Positions 55,979-64,000 are shown, counted from the stretch's first letter. The stretch: DNA of 64,000 nt from Actinomyces mediterranea (GCF_900155595.1 NZ_FTPB01000004.1:310001-374000), one strand, 5' to 3'. The notes: generated from the letters alone by a model not told the origin. A program made the numbers and translations.

Positions 55979-57424
55979 ATGCGCCGAGCGAAAATCGTCT
56001 GCACCATTGGTCCCGCAACTGATTCTTCCGAGCAGATCCAAGCACTGGTCGATGCCGGAATGGATGTTGCCCGTATCAACCGTTCCCACGGCACGGCTGA
56101 AGAACACGAGGCGGTCATTGAAAAGGTCCGCAAGGCTTCGGCGACCTCTGGTCGCGCGGTGGCGATCCTCGTCGACCTGCAGGGTCCGAAGATCCGCCTC
56201 GAGAGCTTCGCCGACGGACCCCAGCCCCTCGAAGTGGGCGACACCTTCACCATCACGACGCGCGACGTCCCCGGCACGAGGGAACTCGTCGGCACCACTT
56301 TCAAGGGCCTGCCCGGCGACTGCGCCCCCGGCGACCGCCTTCTCATCGATGATGGGAATGTCGCGGTCCGCGTCGTCGAGGTCAGCGACACGGATGTCGT
56401 GACCCGCGTTGAGGTCCCGGGCGTCGTTTCCGATCACAAGGGCCTCAACCTTCCGGGTGTCGCCGTGTCGGTGCCCGCACTATCCGAGAAGGACAAGGAC
56501 GACCTGCGCTGGGCGTTGGCTCAGAATGCCGACTTCATTGCCCTGTCCTTCGTCCGCTCCGCCGACGACGTCCACGACGTCCACGACATCATGGACGACT
56601 TCGGACACCGGATCCCCGTCATCGCGAAGATCGAGAAGCCGCAGGCGGTTGAAGCTCTCACCGAGATCGTCGATGCATTCGACGGGATCATGGTGGCGCG
56701 CGGCGACCTCGGCGTCGAGATGCCCCTCGAGTCGGTGCCCCTCGTTCAAAAGCGTGCCATCGAACTCGCGCGCCGCGCCTCCAAACCGGTCATCGTGGCG
56801 ACCCAGGTCATGGATTCGATGATCAAGAATCCGCGTCCGACTCGCGCCGAGGCATCCGACTGCGCGAATGCGATCCTCGACGGCGCCGACGCGGTCATGC
56901 TTTCGGGAGAGACCTCCGTGGGGGCCTTCCCGATTGAAGCGGTCCGCACCATGGCCCGCATCATCGAGTCCACCGAGGAGAACGGCGGCGAGATGATCGC
57001 CTCCCTCACCGGTTTCTACGTCAACGATCGCGGCGCTGTCATCTGCGAGGCCGCCGCTTCCATGGCGGAGCACCTCGATGCGCGCTACCTGGTCACCTTC
57101 ACGCAGTCCGGCCAGTCCGCGCAGAAGATGTCGCGCCTTCGCAGGCCCATCCCCATGCTCGCCTTCACCCCGTTGGAATCGACGCGCCGCAGGCTCGCCC
57201 TCACCTGGGGTATCCAGACCTACCGCGTGCCCGAGGTGCGCCACACGGACGACATGGTGTGGCAAGTCGATCAGGTCATGCAGTCGTCGAACCTGGCTGA
57301 GATCGGCGACCAGCTCGTCATCATCGCCGGCATGCCGCCGGGGACGACCGGCTCGTCGAATATGCTCCGGATCCACGAAGTCGGCGACGAGGTCGACTAC
57401 ACCATCGGAGGAAGCGAGCGCTGA
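55979..57424 (+). CDS. pyk: pyruvate kinase
   Basis: A 481-residue glycolytic enzyme making pyruvate and ATP from phosphoenolpyruvate and ADP. RRAKIVCTIGPATDSSEQIQ opens the A domain and the lid B domain follows near 70-170. The active-site IPVIAKIEKPQAVE holds the catalytic Lys and MVARGDLGVEMPLE the metal-binding residues. The C-terminal allosteric domain is present. A terminator follows at 57436. Confidence 0.97.
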   Translation: MRRAKIVCTIGPATDSSEQIQALVDAGMDVARINRSHGTAEEHEAVIEKVRKASATSGRAVAILVDLQGPKIRLESFADGPQPLEVGDTFTITTRDVPGTRELVGTTFKGLPGDCAPGDRLLIDDGNVAVRVVEVSDTDVVTRVEVPGVVSDHKGLNLPGVAVSVPALSEKDKDDLRWALAQNADFIALSFVRSADDVHDVHDIMDDFGHRIPVIAKIEKPQAVEALTEIVDAFDGIMVARGDLGVEMPLESVPLVQKRAIELARRASKPVIVATQVMDSMIKNPRPTRAEASDCANAILDGADAVMLSGETSVGAFPIEAVRTMARIIESTEENGGEMIASLTGFYVNDRGAVICEAAASMAEHLDARYLVTFTQSGQSAQKMSRLRRPIPMLAFTPLESTRRRLALTWGIQTYRVPEVRHTDDMVWQVDQVMQSSNLAEIGDQLVIIAGMPPGTTGSSNMLRIHEVGDEVDYTIGGSER

Positions 57425-57435
57425 TCCCCTGCATT

Positions 57436-57467
57436 CGGGTGCCGGTCCCACATGGGGGCGGCACCCG
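57436..57467 (+). terminator. pyk terminator hairpin
   Basis: A 9-bp outer stem (CGGGTGCCG with CGGCACCCG) plus partial inner pairs. The T-tract is weak. Confidence 0.6.
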
Positions 57468-57673
57468 CTCTATGTGACGAGTGTGTGCCACTGCATGCGT
57501 CTTCGACGTGCGCAATCGTGGATCGCGAGTAAACTCTTCACGGTACGACGGTAGTTTTATCGTTGACGACTGCGCAGTGATGCCGCAGTACACAGACATA
57601 CGCATCTCGAACGGTTGCCTGCACGACCAGCGTGCATACCGGACGGCAGTGGAAGAGAATGATGGAGTGAGAA

Positions 57674-57889
57674 ATGAATACGAATACTCGGACCGTGTCG
57701 GTCCATTCGACGCTGTTCGACCGCCAGGCGAACAATCTGGACGTTGATCAGCTGTCCGCAGCAGTCAGGCCGTGGTTCGACGATCTGTCGGACACCTCGA
57801 TCGCAGAAGCGATCGACCGCCTCGCGGTCCCCGAATGCAGGGGAGCGGCAGCCGATTACCTCGGGCTCGAACTGATCCCCGTCGCATGA
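57674..57889 (+). CDS. 71-residue protein of unknown function
   Basis: A small acidic protein (MNTNTRTVSVHSTLFDRQAN...), predicted soluble and largely helical, with one Cys and no membrane segment. GGAG lies 8-11 nt before the ATG. A long upstream region (57468-57673) holds a TAAACT hexamer (57530-57535) and a TTGACG, so it has its own promoter. A strong terminator follows at 57904. It stands alone between pyk and pdtaR. I recognise no family. Confidence 0.55.
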   Translation: MNTNTRTVSVHSTLFDRQANNLDVDQLSAAVRPWFDDLSDTSIAEAIDRLAVPECRGAAADYLGLELIPVA

Positions 57890-57903
57890 CGGACGGATGA
57901 TAC

Positions 57904-57938
57904 AAGAGTGGCGCTGAGATCATCTCAGCGCCACTCTT
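57904..57938. terminator. bidirectional terminator
   Basis: A perfect 16-bp stem (AAGAGTGGCGCTGAGA and its complement) with a 3-nt loop and T-rich flank, between the small gene and the convergent pdtaR. Confidence 0.85.
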
Positions 57939-57952
57939 CTTCGTCTTCTGTC

Positions 57953-58546
57953 TCAGGCCTCGACCTGATTGATGACAGCGTCGGCGACTTCGCGCATCGA
58001 CAGGCGCCGGTCCATCGACGTCTTCTGAATCCAGCGGAAGGCCTCGGGCTCAGTCATCCCCATGTTCTTCATGAGCAGCCCCTTGGCGCGATCCACTCGC
58101 TTGCGCGTGTCGAAACGATCACTGAGGTCAGCGATCTCCTCTTCGAGGGACTCGATCTCTTGATGGCGCGACAGGGCGATCTCAACAGCGGGGATGAGGT
58201 CGGCGGAGGAGAAGGGCTTGACGACATACGCCATGGCGCCCGCATCGCGCGCCCGTTCGACGAGCTCCGTCTGGCTGAACGCGGTAAGCATGACGATCGC
58301 GCAGGACAGTTCGTGAAGGATCTTCTCCGCTGCGGTGATGCCATCCATCTTCGGCATCTTGACATCCATGACGCACAGATCGGGTTCCAACTCGAGGGCG
58401 AGTTGGACCGCCTCTTCCCCGTCGGCGGCTTCGCCGACGACGTTGAAGCCTGCAGCGGTTAGCGTTTCAACGATATCCAGGCGAATGAGTCCCTCGTCCT
58501 CGGCGACGAGCACTCGGCGGGGCTCATTCTGATTCTCAGACGTCAT
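57953..58546 (-). CDS. pdtaR: ANTAR-domain response regulator PdtaR
   Basis: 197 residues. A receiver domain (VLVAEDEGLIRLD, phosphoacceptor D61, T88, K110) is joined by a coiled coil to an ANTAR RNA-binding domain (RVDRAKGLLMKNMGMTEPEAFRWIQKTSMDRR, about 145-190). ANTAR regulators bind tandem hexaloop RNA hairpins and act by antitermination or on translation. M. tuberculosis Rv1626 lies at the matching place. The PdtaS kinase is not in this window. ATG 58546 is preferred over 58555 for ribosome-site spacing. Confidence 0.93.
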   Translation of the reverse strand: MTSENQNEPRRVLVAEDEGLIRLDIVETLTAAGFNVVGEAADGEEAVQLALELEPDLCVMDVKMPKMDGITAAEKILHELSCAIVMLTAFSQTELVERARDAGAMAYVVKPFSSADLIPAVEIALSRHQEIESLEEEIADLSDRFDTRKRVDRAKGLLMKNMGMTEPEAFRWIQKTSMDRRLSMREVADAVINQVEA

Positions 58547-58581
58547 TTCCTTCATCCTCAGTTTGGCGGGTGCAGCGTCAC

Positions 58582-58588
58582 TATCATA
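58582..58588. promoter_or_regulatory. overlapping divergent -10 boxes (tRNA and pdtaR)
   Basis: TATCAT on the plus strand (58582-58587) and TATGAT on the minus strand (58583-58588). Both match the -10 consensus well. One site could drive the tRNA and pdtaR in opposite directions. Confidence 0.5.
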
Positions 58589-58611
58589 AGGTTGTCGTGC
58601 CTAATGGCGTA

Positions 58612-58685
58612 GCCCCGATAGCCCAACTGGCAGAGGCGGTCGGCTCAAACCCGGCTTGTTGTGGGTTCGAATCCCACTCGGGGTA
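58612..58685 (+). tRNA. tRNA with anticodon CAA (Leu by codon), unusual form
   Basis: A 74-nt cloverleaf. The acceptor is GCCCCGA with TCGGGGT (G1-U72 wobble, discriminator A). The D arm has only three pairs (GCC/GGC). The anticodon stem GTCGG/CCGGC closes loop CTCAAAC with CAA at 58646-58648, and the T arm is GTGGG/CCCAC with TTCGAAT. The variable region is only 5 nt, whereas tRNA-Leu normally has a long variable arm. CCA is not encoded. CAA reads UUG (Leu), but identity is uncertain. Confidence 0.7.
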
Positions 58686-58741
58686 CTGTATCAATGTGGC
58701 GCCCGCATGTGCGGCTCTTCGCTGCACATGTTAAAAAATGT

Positions 58742-59236
58742 TCAGGCGGACGTGGGAATGCACCCCGCCCCCGATGCGTTATCGCCGCTCGGTGTTGCAA
58801 GGATCGCATTCGTGACCCTGGCGCTCGCCACCAGGCGCCCCTCATCGGTGCGAACTTCCACGATGTGCACAGTCGACGACCTGCCCAAATGCACAGCCTG
58901 CGCCCTCGCCCGCACCGTGCCGCCCGACACCGCGGACAGGTGGGAGATCGACAGTTCAGTCCCGACGGCGACGCATGAGTCTGCGCGTCTGCGGGCGTGA
59001 AGAAGGGCCGCGAATGAGGCGGCCGTCTCCACGAGTGCGGCGCTCGCGCCCCCGTGGAGGAGCCTGGCGGTCTGCCCATTGCCCTCGACGGGCATCTCGA
59101 TGACGGTCAGCTCGGCGGTGTGTTCGACGACCCTCATGTGCATTCGCTCCATGAGGGTGCCCGACCAGTCGGCGGGGAATCGGTCGGAGTCGGCTGGCCG
59201 ATTGGGAGTGGTATTCGGTAGGACGGAGTGGCTCAT
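58742..59236 (-). CDS. PaaI-type hotdog thioesterase
   Basis: 164 residues of the hotdog fold. LLHGGASAALVETAASFAA (about 65-83) is the PaaI-type active-site helix and SISHLSAVSGGTVRARA the following strand. It would hydrolyse a small acyl-CoA thioester. ATG 59236 is divergent from polA, whose GTG is 20 bp away. CACCCT 7 nt upstream of the ATG may act as its -10 box. The 20-bp gap leaves no space for a leader. Confidence 0.8.
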   Translation of the reverse strand: MSHSVLPNTTPNRPADSDRFPADWSGTLMERMHMRVVEHTAELTVIEMPVEGNGQTARLLHGGASAALVETAASFAALLHARRRADSCVAVGTELSISHLSAVSGGTVRARAQAVHLGRSSTVHIVEVRTDEGRLVASARVTNAILATPSGDNASGAGCIPTSA

Positions 59237-59242
59237 GGGCTC

Positions 59243-59249
59243 TAGGGTG
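59243..59249. promoter_or_regulatory. overlapping divergent -10 boxes (polA and thioesterase)
   Basis: TAGGGT (plus, 59243-59248) ends 7 nt before the polA GTG. CACCCT (minus, 59244-59249) ends 7 nt before the thioesterase ATG. Both mRNAs would be leaderless. Confidence 0.4.
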
Positions 59250-59255
59250 TCATGT

Positions 59256-61946
59256 GTGACCGATACTTTGCTGATCATCGACGGACATTCCATGGCTTTC
59301 CGCGCCTTCTACGCCCTGCCCGCGGACAAGTTCGTGACGAGTACCGGACAGTGCACGAACGCCGTCTACGGCTTCGTCTCGATGCTGGTCCGCCTCCTCG
59401 ACAAGGAACAGCCGACCCATATCGCAGTGGCCTTCGACGTGTCCCGCCATTCCTTCCGCACCGAGGAATACCCCGAATACAAGGGAACGAGGGATGAAAC
59501 CCCCGCCGAGTTCATCGGTCAAGTTGAACTCATCAGCCAAGTCCTCGATGCGATGGGCATCGTGTCGCTGCGCAAAGAAGGGTACGAGGCCGATGACATC
59601 CTCGCGACTCTGGCGCATCGCGGCGCGGATGCGGGGATGCGCGTCCTCGTTGTGTCTGGGGACCGCGACACCTTCCAAACGGTGACTGATGACGTCACAG
59701 TCCTCTACCCCGGGCAGGGGCCGGGGGATCTGCGGGAGATGACTCCCGCATCGGTCGAGGACAAGTACGGGGTTCCCCCGCACCGTTACCCAGAGATCGC
59801 GGCACTCGTAGGGGAGACGTCGGATAACCTGCCGGGAGTGCCGGGCGTGGGCCCGAAGACCGCCGCCCAGTGGATCAACCGCTTCGATGGCTTGGAGAAC
59901 CTCCTCGAGCATGCGGACGAAATCGGCGGCAAGCGCGGCGAGGCGCTGCGCGAGCACATCGAGGATGTCCGCCGCAATCGACGCCTCAACCACCTGCTCA
60001 CCGACCTCGACGTTGAGGTCGCCCTCTCCGACCTGTTACGCGGGGCGACCGACACCGAAGTCCTCTACTCGCTCTTCGATGTCCTCGAATTTGGGGGCCT
60101 TCGGCAACGAGTCATGGCCGTCGCCGAAGCGGTCGACACGAACAGCGCGGCCGACGCCGTCGAGATGGGCGACCTCGACGTCACCGTCGCCGATGGGAGC
60201 ACCGACATCGCCGCCTGGGCCGCGGGCCATGAGGGGCGGTGGAGCCTGTGGGCCGATGGATCGGGTGCACCCGCGCGGGGCAGGATCGACCTGCTCGCCC
60301 TCGCACGGGGAGCGGCGGTACTCGTCGTGGATCCGGTGGCGCTCAGCGTCGACCAGGAGCACCAGGTGCGCGCATTGCTCGCCTCACTCTCCGATCATGT
60401 CGTCCACGACGCGAAGGCCCTCACCCACGCCTGCATCGGACAGGGATGGGAATTGGCGGCGCCCTCCTACGACGTGCAGCTCGCCGCTTACCTCGTCCGC
60501 CCCGACGCGAAGGGGTTCACCGCTGCGGACCTGCTCAGCCGCTACCTCGGCGTCGCCGTTGACGACTCCGACGACTCCGGTGATGCTCTCTTCGAGATGG
60601 GCGCCGACGGGCCGACGAAAATAGTCCTGCGCGCCGCTGCGATCGCGCGGGCGCTCCCCGAATTGGCGCGCGTCCTCGACGAGCAGCTCACCGCATCATC
60701 CGCGAAGAACCTGCTCACCGATGTCGAACTGCCGGTGTCGCGGCTGCTCGCCCGAATGGAGGACATCGGCATTGCGATCGACCGCGCCGACCTCGAAGCG
60801 CAGTCGGCGAACTTCGGCAAAGAGGTCGACGCCGCCCGACAGGCCGCTTTCGAGGTCCTGGGGCATGAGGTGAATTTGTCGAGCCCGAAGCAACTCCAGC
60901 AGGTCCTCTTCGATGAACTAGGGCTTCCCAAGACGAAGCGCACGAAGACCGGGTACACGACGAATGCGGAGGCGCTGCTCGACCTGCGCTCACGGCTCGT
61001 GCGAGATGCGGGCCCCGGGTTCTTCTTCCTCGATCACCTGCTCAACCACCGCGATCGCATCAAGCTCAAGCAAATGGTCGACACGCTCATCTCGGCGATC
61101 AGCCCCGATGGGCGGATCCACTCCACCTTCTCCCAAGTCGTCGCCGCGACCGGTCGACTCGCCTCCTTTGACCCGAATCTGCAGAACATCCCCGCTCGCA
61201 CTCCCGACGGGCTGCGAATCCGTCAGGCCTTCATCCCGGGTCCCGGGTACGAGTCCCTCATGAGCGCAGACTATTCGCAGATCGAGATGCGCATCATGGC
61301 GCACCTGTCCAAAGACGAGGGTCTCATCGCTGCCTTCGCAGGCGGGGAGGACCTGCACAAGACGATGGCGTCAATGGTCTTCGACACCCCCGTGTCACAG
61401 GTCAGTGCCGAGCAGCGCTCCCGCATCAAGGCGACCTCATACGGGCTCGCCTACGGGCTGTCCTCCTATGGGCTGGCCCAGCAGCTGCGCATCGGGGTCC
61501 CCGAGGCGTCGGCATTGAGGGAACGCTATTTCGAGCGCTTCGCCGGAGTGCGCGACTACCTCGCCTCGCTCGTCGAGCAGGCCAGGCGAGACGGCTTCAC
61601 CCAGACGATGTTCCACCGGCGCCGCTACCTGCCCGATCTCAACTCCGACAACCGCCAGCGCCGGGAGATGGCCGAGCGTGCGGCCCTCAACGCCCCGATT
61701 CAGGGCAGCGCCGCCGACATCATCAAGATCGCGATGGTCGACGTGGCCCGCGCATTGGACGAGGAGGGCCTGGCGTCGCGGATCCTCCTTCAGATCCACG
61801 ACGAACTCCTGCTCGAAATAGCGCCGGGGGAGCGCGACGCGGTGGAGGAGATCGTGAGGACGCAGATGGCGTCGCCCGTGGATATGGCGATCGACTTGGA
61901 GGTCGCCGTCGGAGTGGGGGAGAACTGGATGGCCGCCGCGCACTGA
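59256..61946 (+). CDS. polA: DNA polymerase I
   Basis: 896 residues. The 5'-3' exonuclease domain starts LLIIDGHSMAFRAFYALP, the 3'-5' exonuclease domain is degenerate, and the polymerase domain has motif A SADYSQIEMR, an O helix with KATSYGLAYGLSSYGL and motif C QIHDELLLE. Y729 sits at the position of E. coli Phe762, as in mycobacterial Pol I, which makes the enzyme accept dideoxynucleotides. GTG 59256 begins at the conserved TDTLLIIDG; GTG 59247 and ATG 59235 are less likely. It repairs gaps and removes primers. Confidence 0.96.
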   Translation: MTDTLLIIDGHSMAFRAFYALPADKFVTSTGQCTNAVYGFVSMLVRLLDKEQPTHIAVAFDVSRHSFRTEEYPEYKGTRDETPAEFIGQVELISQVLDAMGIVSLRKEGYEADDILATLAHRGADAGMRVLVVSGDRDTFQTVTDDVTVLYPGQGPGDLREMTPASVEDKYGVPPHRYPEIAALVGETSDNLPGVPGVGPKTAAQWINRFDGLENLLEHADEIGGKRGEALREHIEDVRRNRRLNHLLTDLDVEVALSDLLRGATDTEVLYSLFDVLEFGGLRQRVMAVAEAVDTNSAADAVEMGDLDVTVADGSTDIAAWAAGHEGRWSLWADGSGAPARGRIDLLALARGAAVLVVDPVALSVDQEHQVRALLASLSDHVVHDAKALTHACIGQGWELAAPSYDVQLAAYLVRPDAKGFTAADLLSRYLGVAVDDSDDSGDALFEMGADGPTKIVLRAAAIARALPELARVLDEQLTASSAKNLLTDVELPVSRLLARMEDIGIAIDRADLEAQSANFGKEVDAARQAAFEVLGHEVNLSSPKQLQQVLFDELGLPKTKRTKTGYTTNAEALLDLRSRLVRDAGPGFFFLDHLLNHRDRIKLKQMVDTLISAISPDGRIHSTFSQVVAATGRLASFDPNLQNIPARTPDGLRIRQAFIPGPGYESLMSADYSQIEMRIMAHLSKDEGLIAAFAGGEDLHKTMASMVFDTPVSQVSAEQRSRIKATSYGLAYGLSSYGLAQQLRIGVPEASALRERYFERFAGVRDYLASLVEQARRDGFTQTMFHRRRYLPDLNSDNRQRREMAERAALNAPIQGSAADIIKIAMVDVARALDEEGLASRILLQIHDELLLEIAPGERDAVEEIVRTQMASPVDMAIDLEVAVGVGENWMAAAH

Positions 61947-62026
61947 CCCGCGCACCGTCCTCGTCCAAGCGACGGACACCACGTTTTAGGGCGCGGACCG
62001 TGTTTTCCCAGACGTGCCGGGGCTGA

Positions 62027-62032
62027 TAGGCT
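62027..62032 (+). promoter_or_regulatory. candidate -10 box for rpsA
   Basis: TAGGCT, giving a leader of about 90 nt before ATG 62129. A similar GTAGGCT precedes the DEAD-box helicase gene. Confidence 0.4.
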
Positions 62033-62128
62033 TAACGGCGGATTGTGCGGGATCAGTGCGCTTTGGCGCCTCCGCCCACTCCGACAACTGTCAACCTACT
62101 ATCCAGTCCGTCTCGGAGACACAACTAC

Positions 62129-63568
62129 ATGACCACCAACACGCCGCAGGTCGCGGTCAACGACATCGGTTCCACCGAGGACCTGCTTGCCGCCATCGAC
62201 GAAACCATCAAGTACTTCAACGATGGCGACATCGTCGAGGGCACTGTCGTCAAGGTCGACCACGATGAGGTCCTCCTCGACATCGGCTACAAGACTGAGG
62301 GCGTGATCCTCTCTCGCGAGCTCTCCATCAAGCACGACGTCAACCCTGACGATGTCGTCGCAGTGGGCGACAAGATTGAGGCCCTGGTTCTTCAGAAGGA
62401 GGACAAGGAAGGCCGTCTGCTCCTGTCGAAGAAGCGCGCCCAGTACGAGCGCGCCTGGGGCCAGATCGAAAAGGTCAAGGAAGAAGAGGGCGTCGTCACC
62501 GGCACTGTCATCGAGGTCGTCAAGGGCGGCCTCATCATCGACATCGGCCTGCGCGGCTTCCTGCCCGCATCCCTCGTCGAGATGCGCCGCGTCCGCGACC
62601 TCCAGCCCTATATCGGCCGCGAACTCGAGGCGAAGATCATCGAGCTCGACAAGAACCGCAACAACGTGGTCCTGTCGCGCCGCGCATGGCTCGAGCAGAC
62701 CCAGTCCGAGGTTCGCACGAACTTCCTGCACACCCTGGGCAAGGGTCAGGTCCGCACCGGCAATGTCTCCTCGATCGTCAACTTCGGCGCATTCGTCGAC
62801 CTGGGCGGCGTGGATGGCCTCGTGCACGTCTCCGAACTGTCCTGGAAGCACATCGATCACCCCTCCGAGGTTGTCGAGGTCGGTCAGGAAGTCACCGTCG
62901 AGGTTCTCGACGTCGACATGGATCGTGAGCGCGTCTCCCTGTCCCTCAAGGCCACCCAGGAAGATCCGTGGCAGGCATTCGCCCGCACCCACGCCATCGG
63001 CCAGGTTGTGCCCGGCAAGGTCACCAAGCTCGTCCCCTTCGGCGCATTCGTGCGCGTCGAGGATGGCATCGAGGGCCTCGTCCACATCTCCGAGCTGGCT
63101 CAGCGCCACGTCGAGCTGCCCGACCAGGTCGTCAAGGTCGGCGATGACGCCTTCGTGAAGGTCATCGACATCGACCTCGAGCGCCGCCGCATCTCCTTGT
63201 CGCTCAAGCAGGCGAACGAGGGCGTCGACCCGTCGTCCGAAGAGTTCGATCCGTCGCTGTATGGCATGGCCGCGGAGTACGACGAGGACGGCAACTACAA
63301 GTACCCCGAGGGCTTCGATCCGGAGACTCAGGAGTGGATGGAGGGCTTCGAAGCTCAGCGCGAAGCGTGGGAGGCCCAGTACGCAGAGGCTCAGGCCCGC
63401 TGGGAGGCCCACAAGGCGCAGGTCGTCAAGGCCGCCGAAGAGGACGCCGAGGCCGCCCCGACTGTCGAGGAGCAGGCTTCCTACTCCACCCCGGTCGACA
63501 GCGCCGGTACCCTCGCCTCCGACGAGGCCCTCGCCGCACTGCGCGAGAAGCTGACGAATAGCAACTGA
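62129..63568 (+). CDS. rpsA: 30S ribosomal protein S1
   Basis: 479 residues with four S1 OB repeats (about 35-105, 120-186, 207-275, 292-361), for example GQVRTGNVSSIVNFGAFVDLGGVDGLVHVSELSW. An acidic Glu/Ala-rich tail of about 110 residues follows. It helps mRNA reach the 30S subunit. The four-repeat form is normal for actinobacteria (E. coli has six). ATG 62129 has GGAG about 11 nt upstream. Confidence 0.96.
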   Translation: MTTNTPQVAVNDIGSTEDLLAAIDETIKYFNDGDIVEGTVVKVDHDEVLLDIGYKTEGVILSRELSIKHDVNPDDVVAVGDKIEALVLQKEDKEGRLLLSKKRAQYERAWGQIEKVKEEEGVVTGTVIEVVKGGLIIDIGLRGFLPASLVEMRRVRDLQPYIGRELEAKIIELDKNRNNVVLSRRAWLEQTQSEVRTNFLHTLGKGQVRTGNVSSIVNFGAFVDLGGVDGLVHVSELSWKHIDHPSEVVEVGQEVTVEVLDVDMDRERVSLSLKATQEDPWQAFARTHAIGQVVPGKVTKLVPFGAFVRVEDGIEGLVHISELAQRHVELPDQVVKVGDDAFVKVIDIDLERRRISLSLKQANEGVDPSSEEFDPSLYGMAAEYDEDGNYKYPEGFDPETQEWMEGFEAQREAWEAQYAEAQARWEAHKAQVVKAAEEDAEAAPTVEEQASYSTPVDSAGTLASDEALAALREKLTNSN

Positions 63569-63596
63569 AGCTGACAGTGGTTCGCCGCTGAAGGTT

Positions 63597-63628
63597 GGGG
63601 CGCCCTGCAGACATCTGCAGGGCGCCCC
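63597..63628 (+). terminator. rpsA terminator
   Basis: A perfect 15-bp stem (GGGGCGCCCTGCAGA and its complement) with a tight loop. Confidence 0.75.
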
Positions 63629-63647
63629 GCTGTGTACTCCGGTGCAT

Positions 63648-63653
63648 TACCCT
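63648..63653 (+). promoter_or_regulatory. -10 box for coaE
   Basis: TACCCT ends 7 nt before GTG 63661; leaderless start predicted. Confidence 0.4.
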
Positions 63654-63660
63654 CGTCAGG

Positions 63661-64000
63661 GTGAATGGTGATGAAATCGTGAGCGCAACCGAGCGGATCG
63701 AATGCGGAGGCGCATCGGCTGAACTCGTGCGGCCGATCGGTCGGATTGAGGGGCGTGCGCTTCGCGTCGGCCTGACCGGGGGGATCGGCTCGGGCAAATC
63801 GACGGTGGCACAGGCGCTGCGTGATGCGGGAGCGATCCTCGCCGATGCGGATGTCATTGCCCGTGAGGTCGTCGAGCCTGGCGGCGTGGGGCTGACGGCC
63901 CTCGTCGACGCATTCGGAGATTCGATTCTGACTGCTTCGGGCGACGTCGACCGGGGTCGCCTCGCCGCTCTGGTTTTCGCCGATGATGATGCGAGGCGCA
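63661..64000 (+). CDS. coaE: dephospho-CoA kinase, 5' part
   Basis: The first 113 codons of coaE; the gene runs off the window. [41 protein letters not shown] is the P-loop and substrate region of dephospho-CoA kinase, the last CoA-synthesis step. About 33 residues precede the usual start. GTG 63661 is chosen for the -10 box 7 nt upstream; GTG 63679 is possible. Placement after polA-rpsA matches mycobacteria. Confidence 0.92.
   Translation, partial: MNGDEIVSATERIECGGASAELVRPIGRIEGRALRVGLTGGIGSGKSTVAQALRDAGAILADADVIAREVVEPGGVGLTALVDAFGDSILTASGDVDRGRLAALVFADDDARR

Noticed and set aside
62099-63412. Antisense frame opposite rpsA
   Set aside because: Asp/Leu/Val-rich shadow of S1 repeats.
1-64000. 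CRISPR array, prophage or integrative element
   Set aside because: No direct-repeat arrays, integrase, attachment-site duplication or phage genes were seen.

Overview
This is a GC-rich stretch of actinobacterial chromosome made almost entirely of core genes. Gene order (thrS-HIT-pgsA-Nudix, yebC-ruvCAB-yajC-secDF-apt-relA-hisS, rarA-rpsD-alaS-ruvX-mltG-aroE, hisI-trpC-lgt-pyk, pdtaR-polA-rpsA-coaE) matches that of Mycobacterium and other high-GC Gram-positives. Reduced versions of some mycobacterial clusters, frequent GTG starts and frequent leaderless promoters suggest an Actinomycetaceae-type organism (Actinomyces/Schaalia-like). That genus guess is inference. I see no phage, insertion sequence, CRISPR array or antiphage island.

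Layout. 1-7.6 kb: an ATP-grasp ligase and a FemX-like transferase that probably build a peptidoglycan cross-bridge. Then thrS, a HIT phosphorylase, phosphatidylinositol-phosphate synthase, a PrsW-type membrane protease and a Nudix hydrolase. 7.5-13.1 kb: serB-glgC divergent from glgA (glycogen) with a CRP/GlxR-like site between them, an orphan ABC ATPase, and an NfeD/SPFH membrane pair. 13.2-17.5 kb: glnA-glnE nitrogen genes. 17.5-18.9 kb: two histidine phosphatases around a small Cys protein. 19.0-28.5 kb: yebC, ruvCAB, yajC-secD-secF, apt, relA. 28.6-35.4 kb: DUF349 protein, MBL hydrolase, hisS and a tandem pair of membrane dynamin-like GTPases. 35.6-43.9 kb: DEAD-box helicase, MFS exporter, aspS, a PadR repressor with its membrane partner, and YciO. 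44.0-45.2 kb: a secreted protein followed by an out-of-frame, start-less fragment, probably one broken gene. 45.2-53.5 kb: rarA, rpsD, alaS, ruvX, mltG, aroE and a prepilin peptidase. 53.5-57.4 kb: hisI, an orphan trpC, lgt, pyk. 57.4-64 kb: a 71-residue orphan protein, pdtaR, an odd tRNA with anticodon CAA, a thioesterase, polA, rpsA and the 5' part of coaE.

Main points of interest: the tandem dynamin-like GTPases; an isolated TrpC with altered substrate-binding residues and no trpB/A/E beside it; a CAA-anticodon tRNA with a short variable loop; a glutamine synthetase lacking the adenylylation tyrosine but translationally coupled to glnE; loss of the mannoside genes from the pgsA cluster; and a recurring promoter geometry (-10 hexamer 6-8 nt before the start codon) that predicts many leaderless mRNAs. 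Perfect or near-perfect hairpin terminators punctuate the map. All functional calls are from sequence inspection only; no database search was run.
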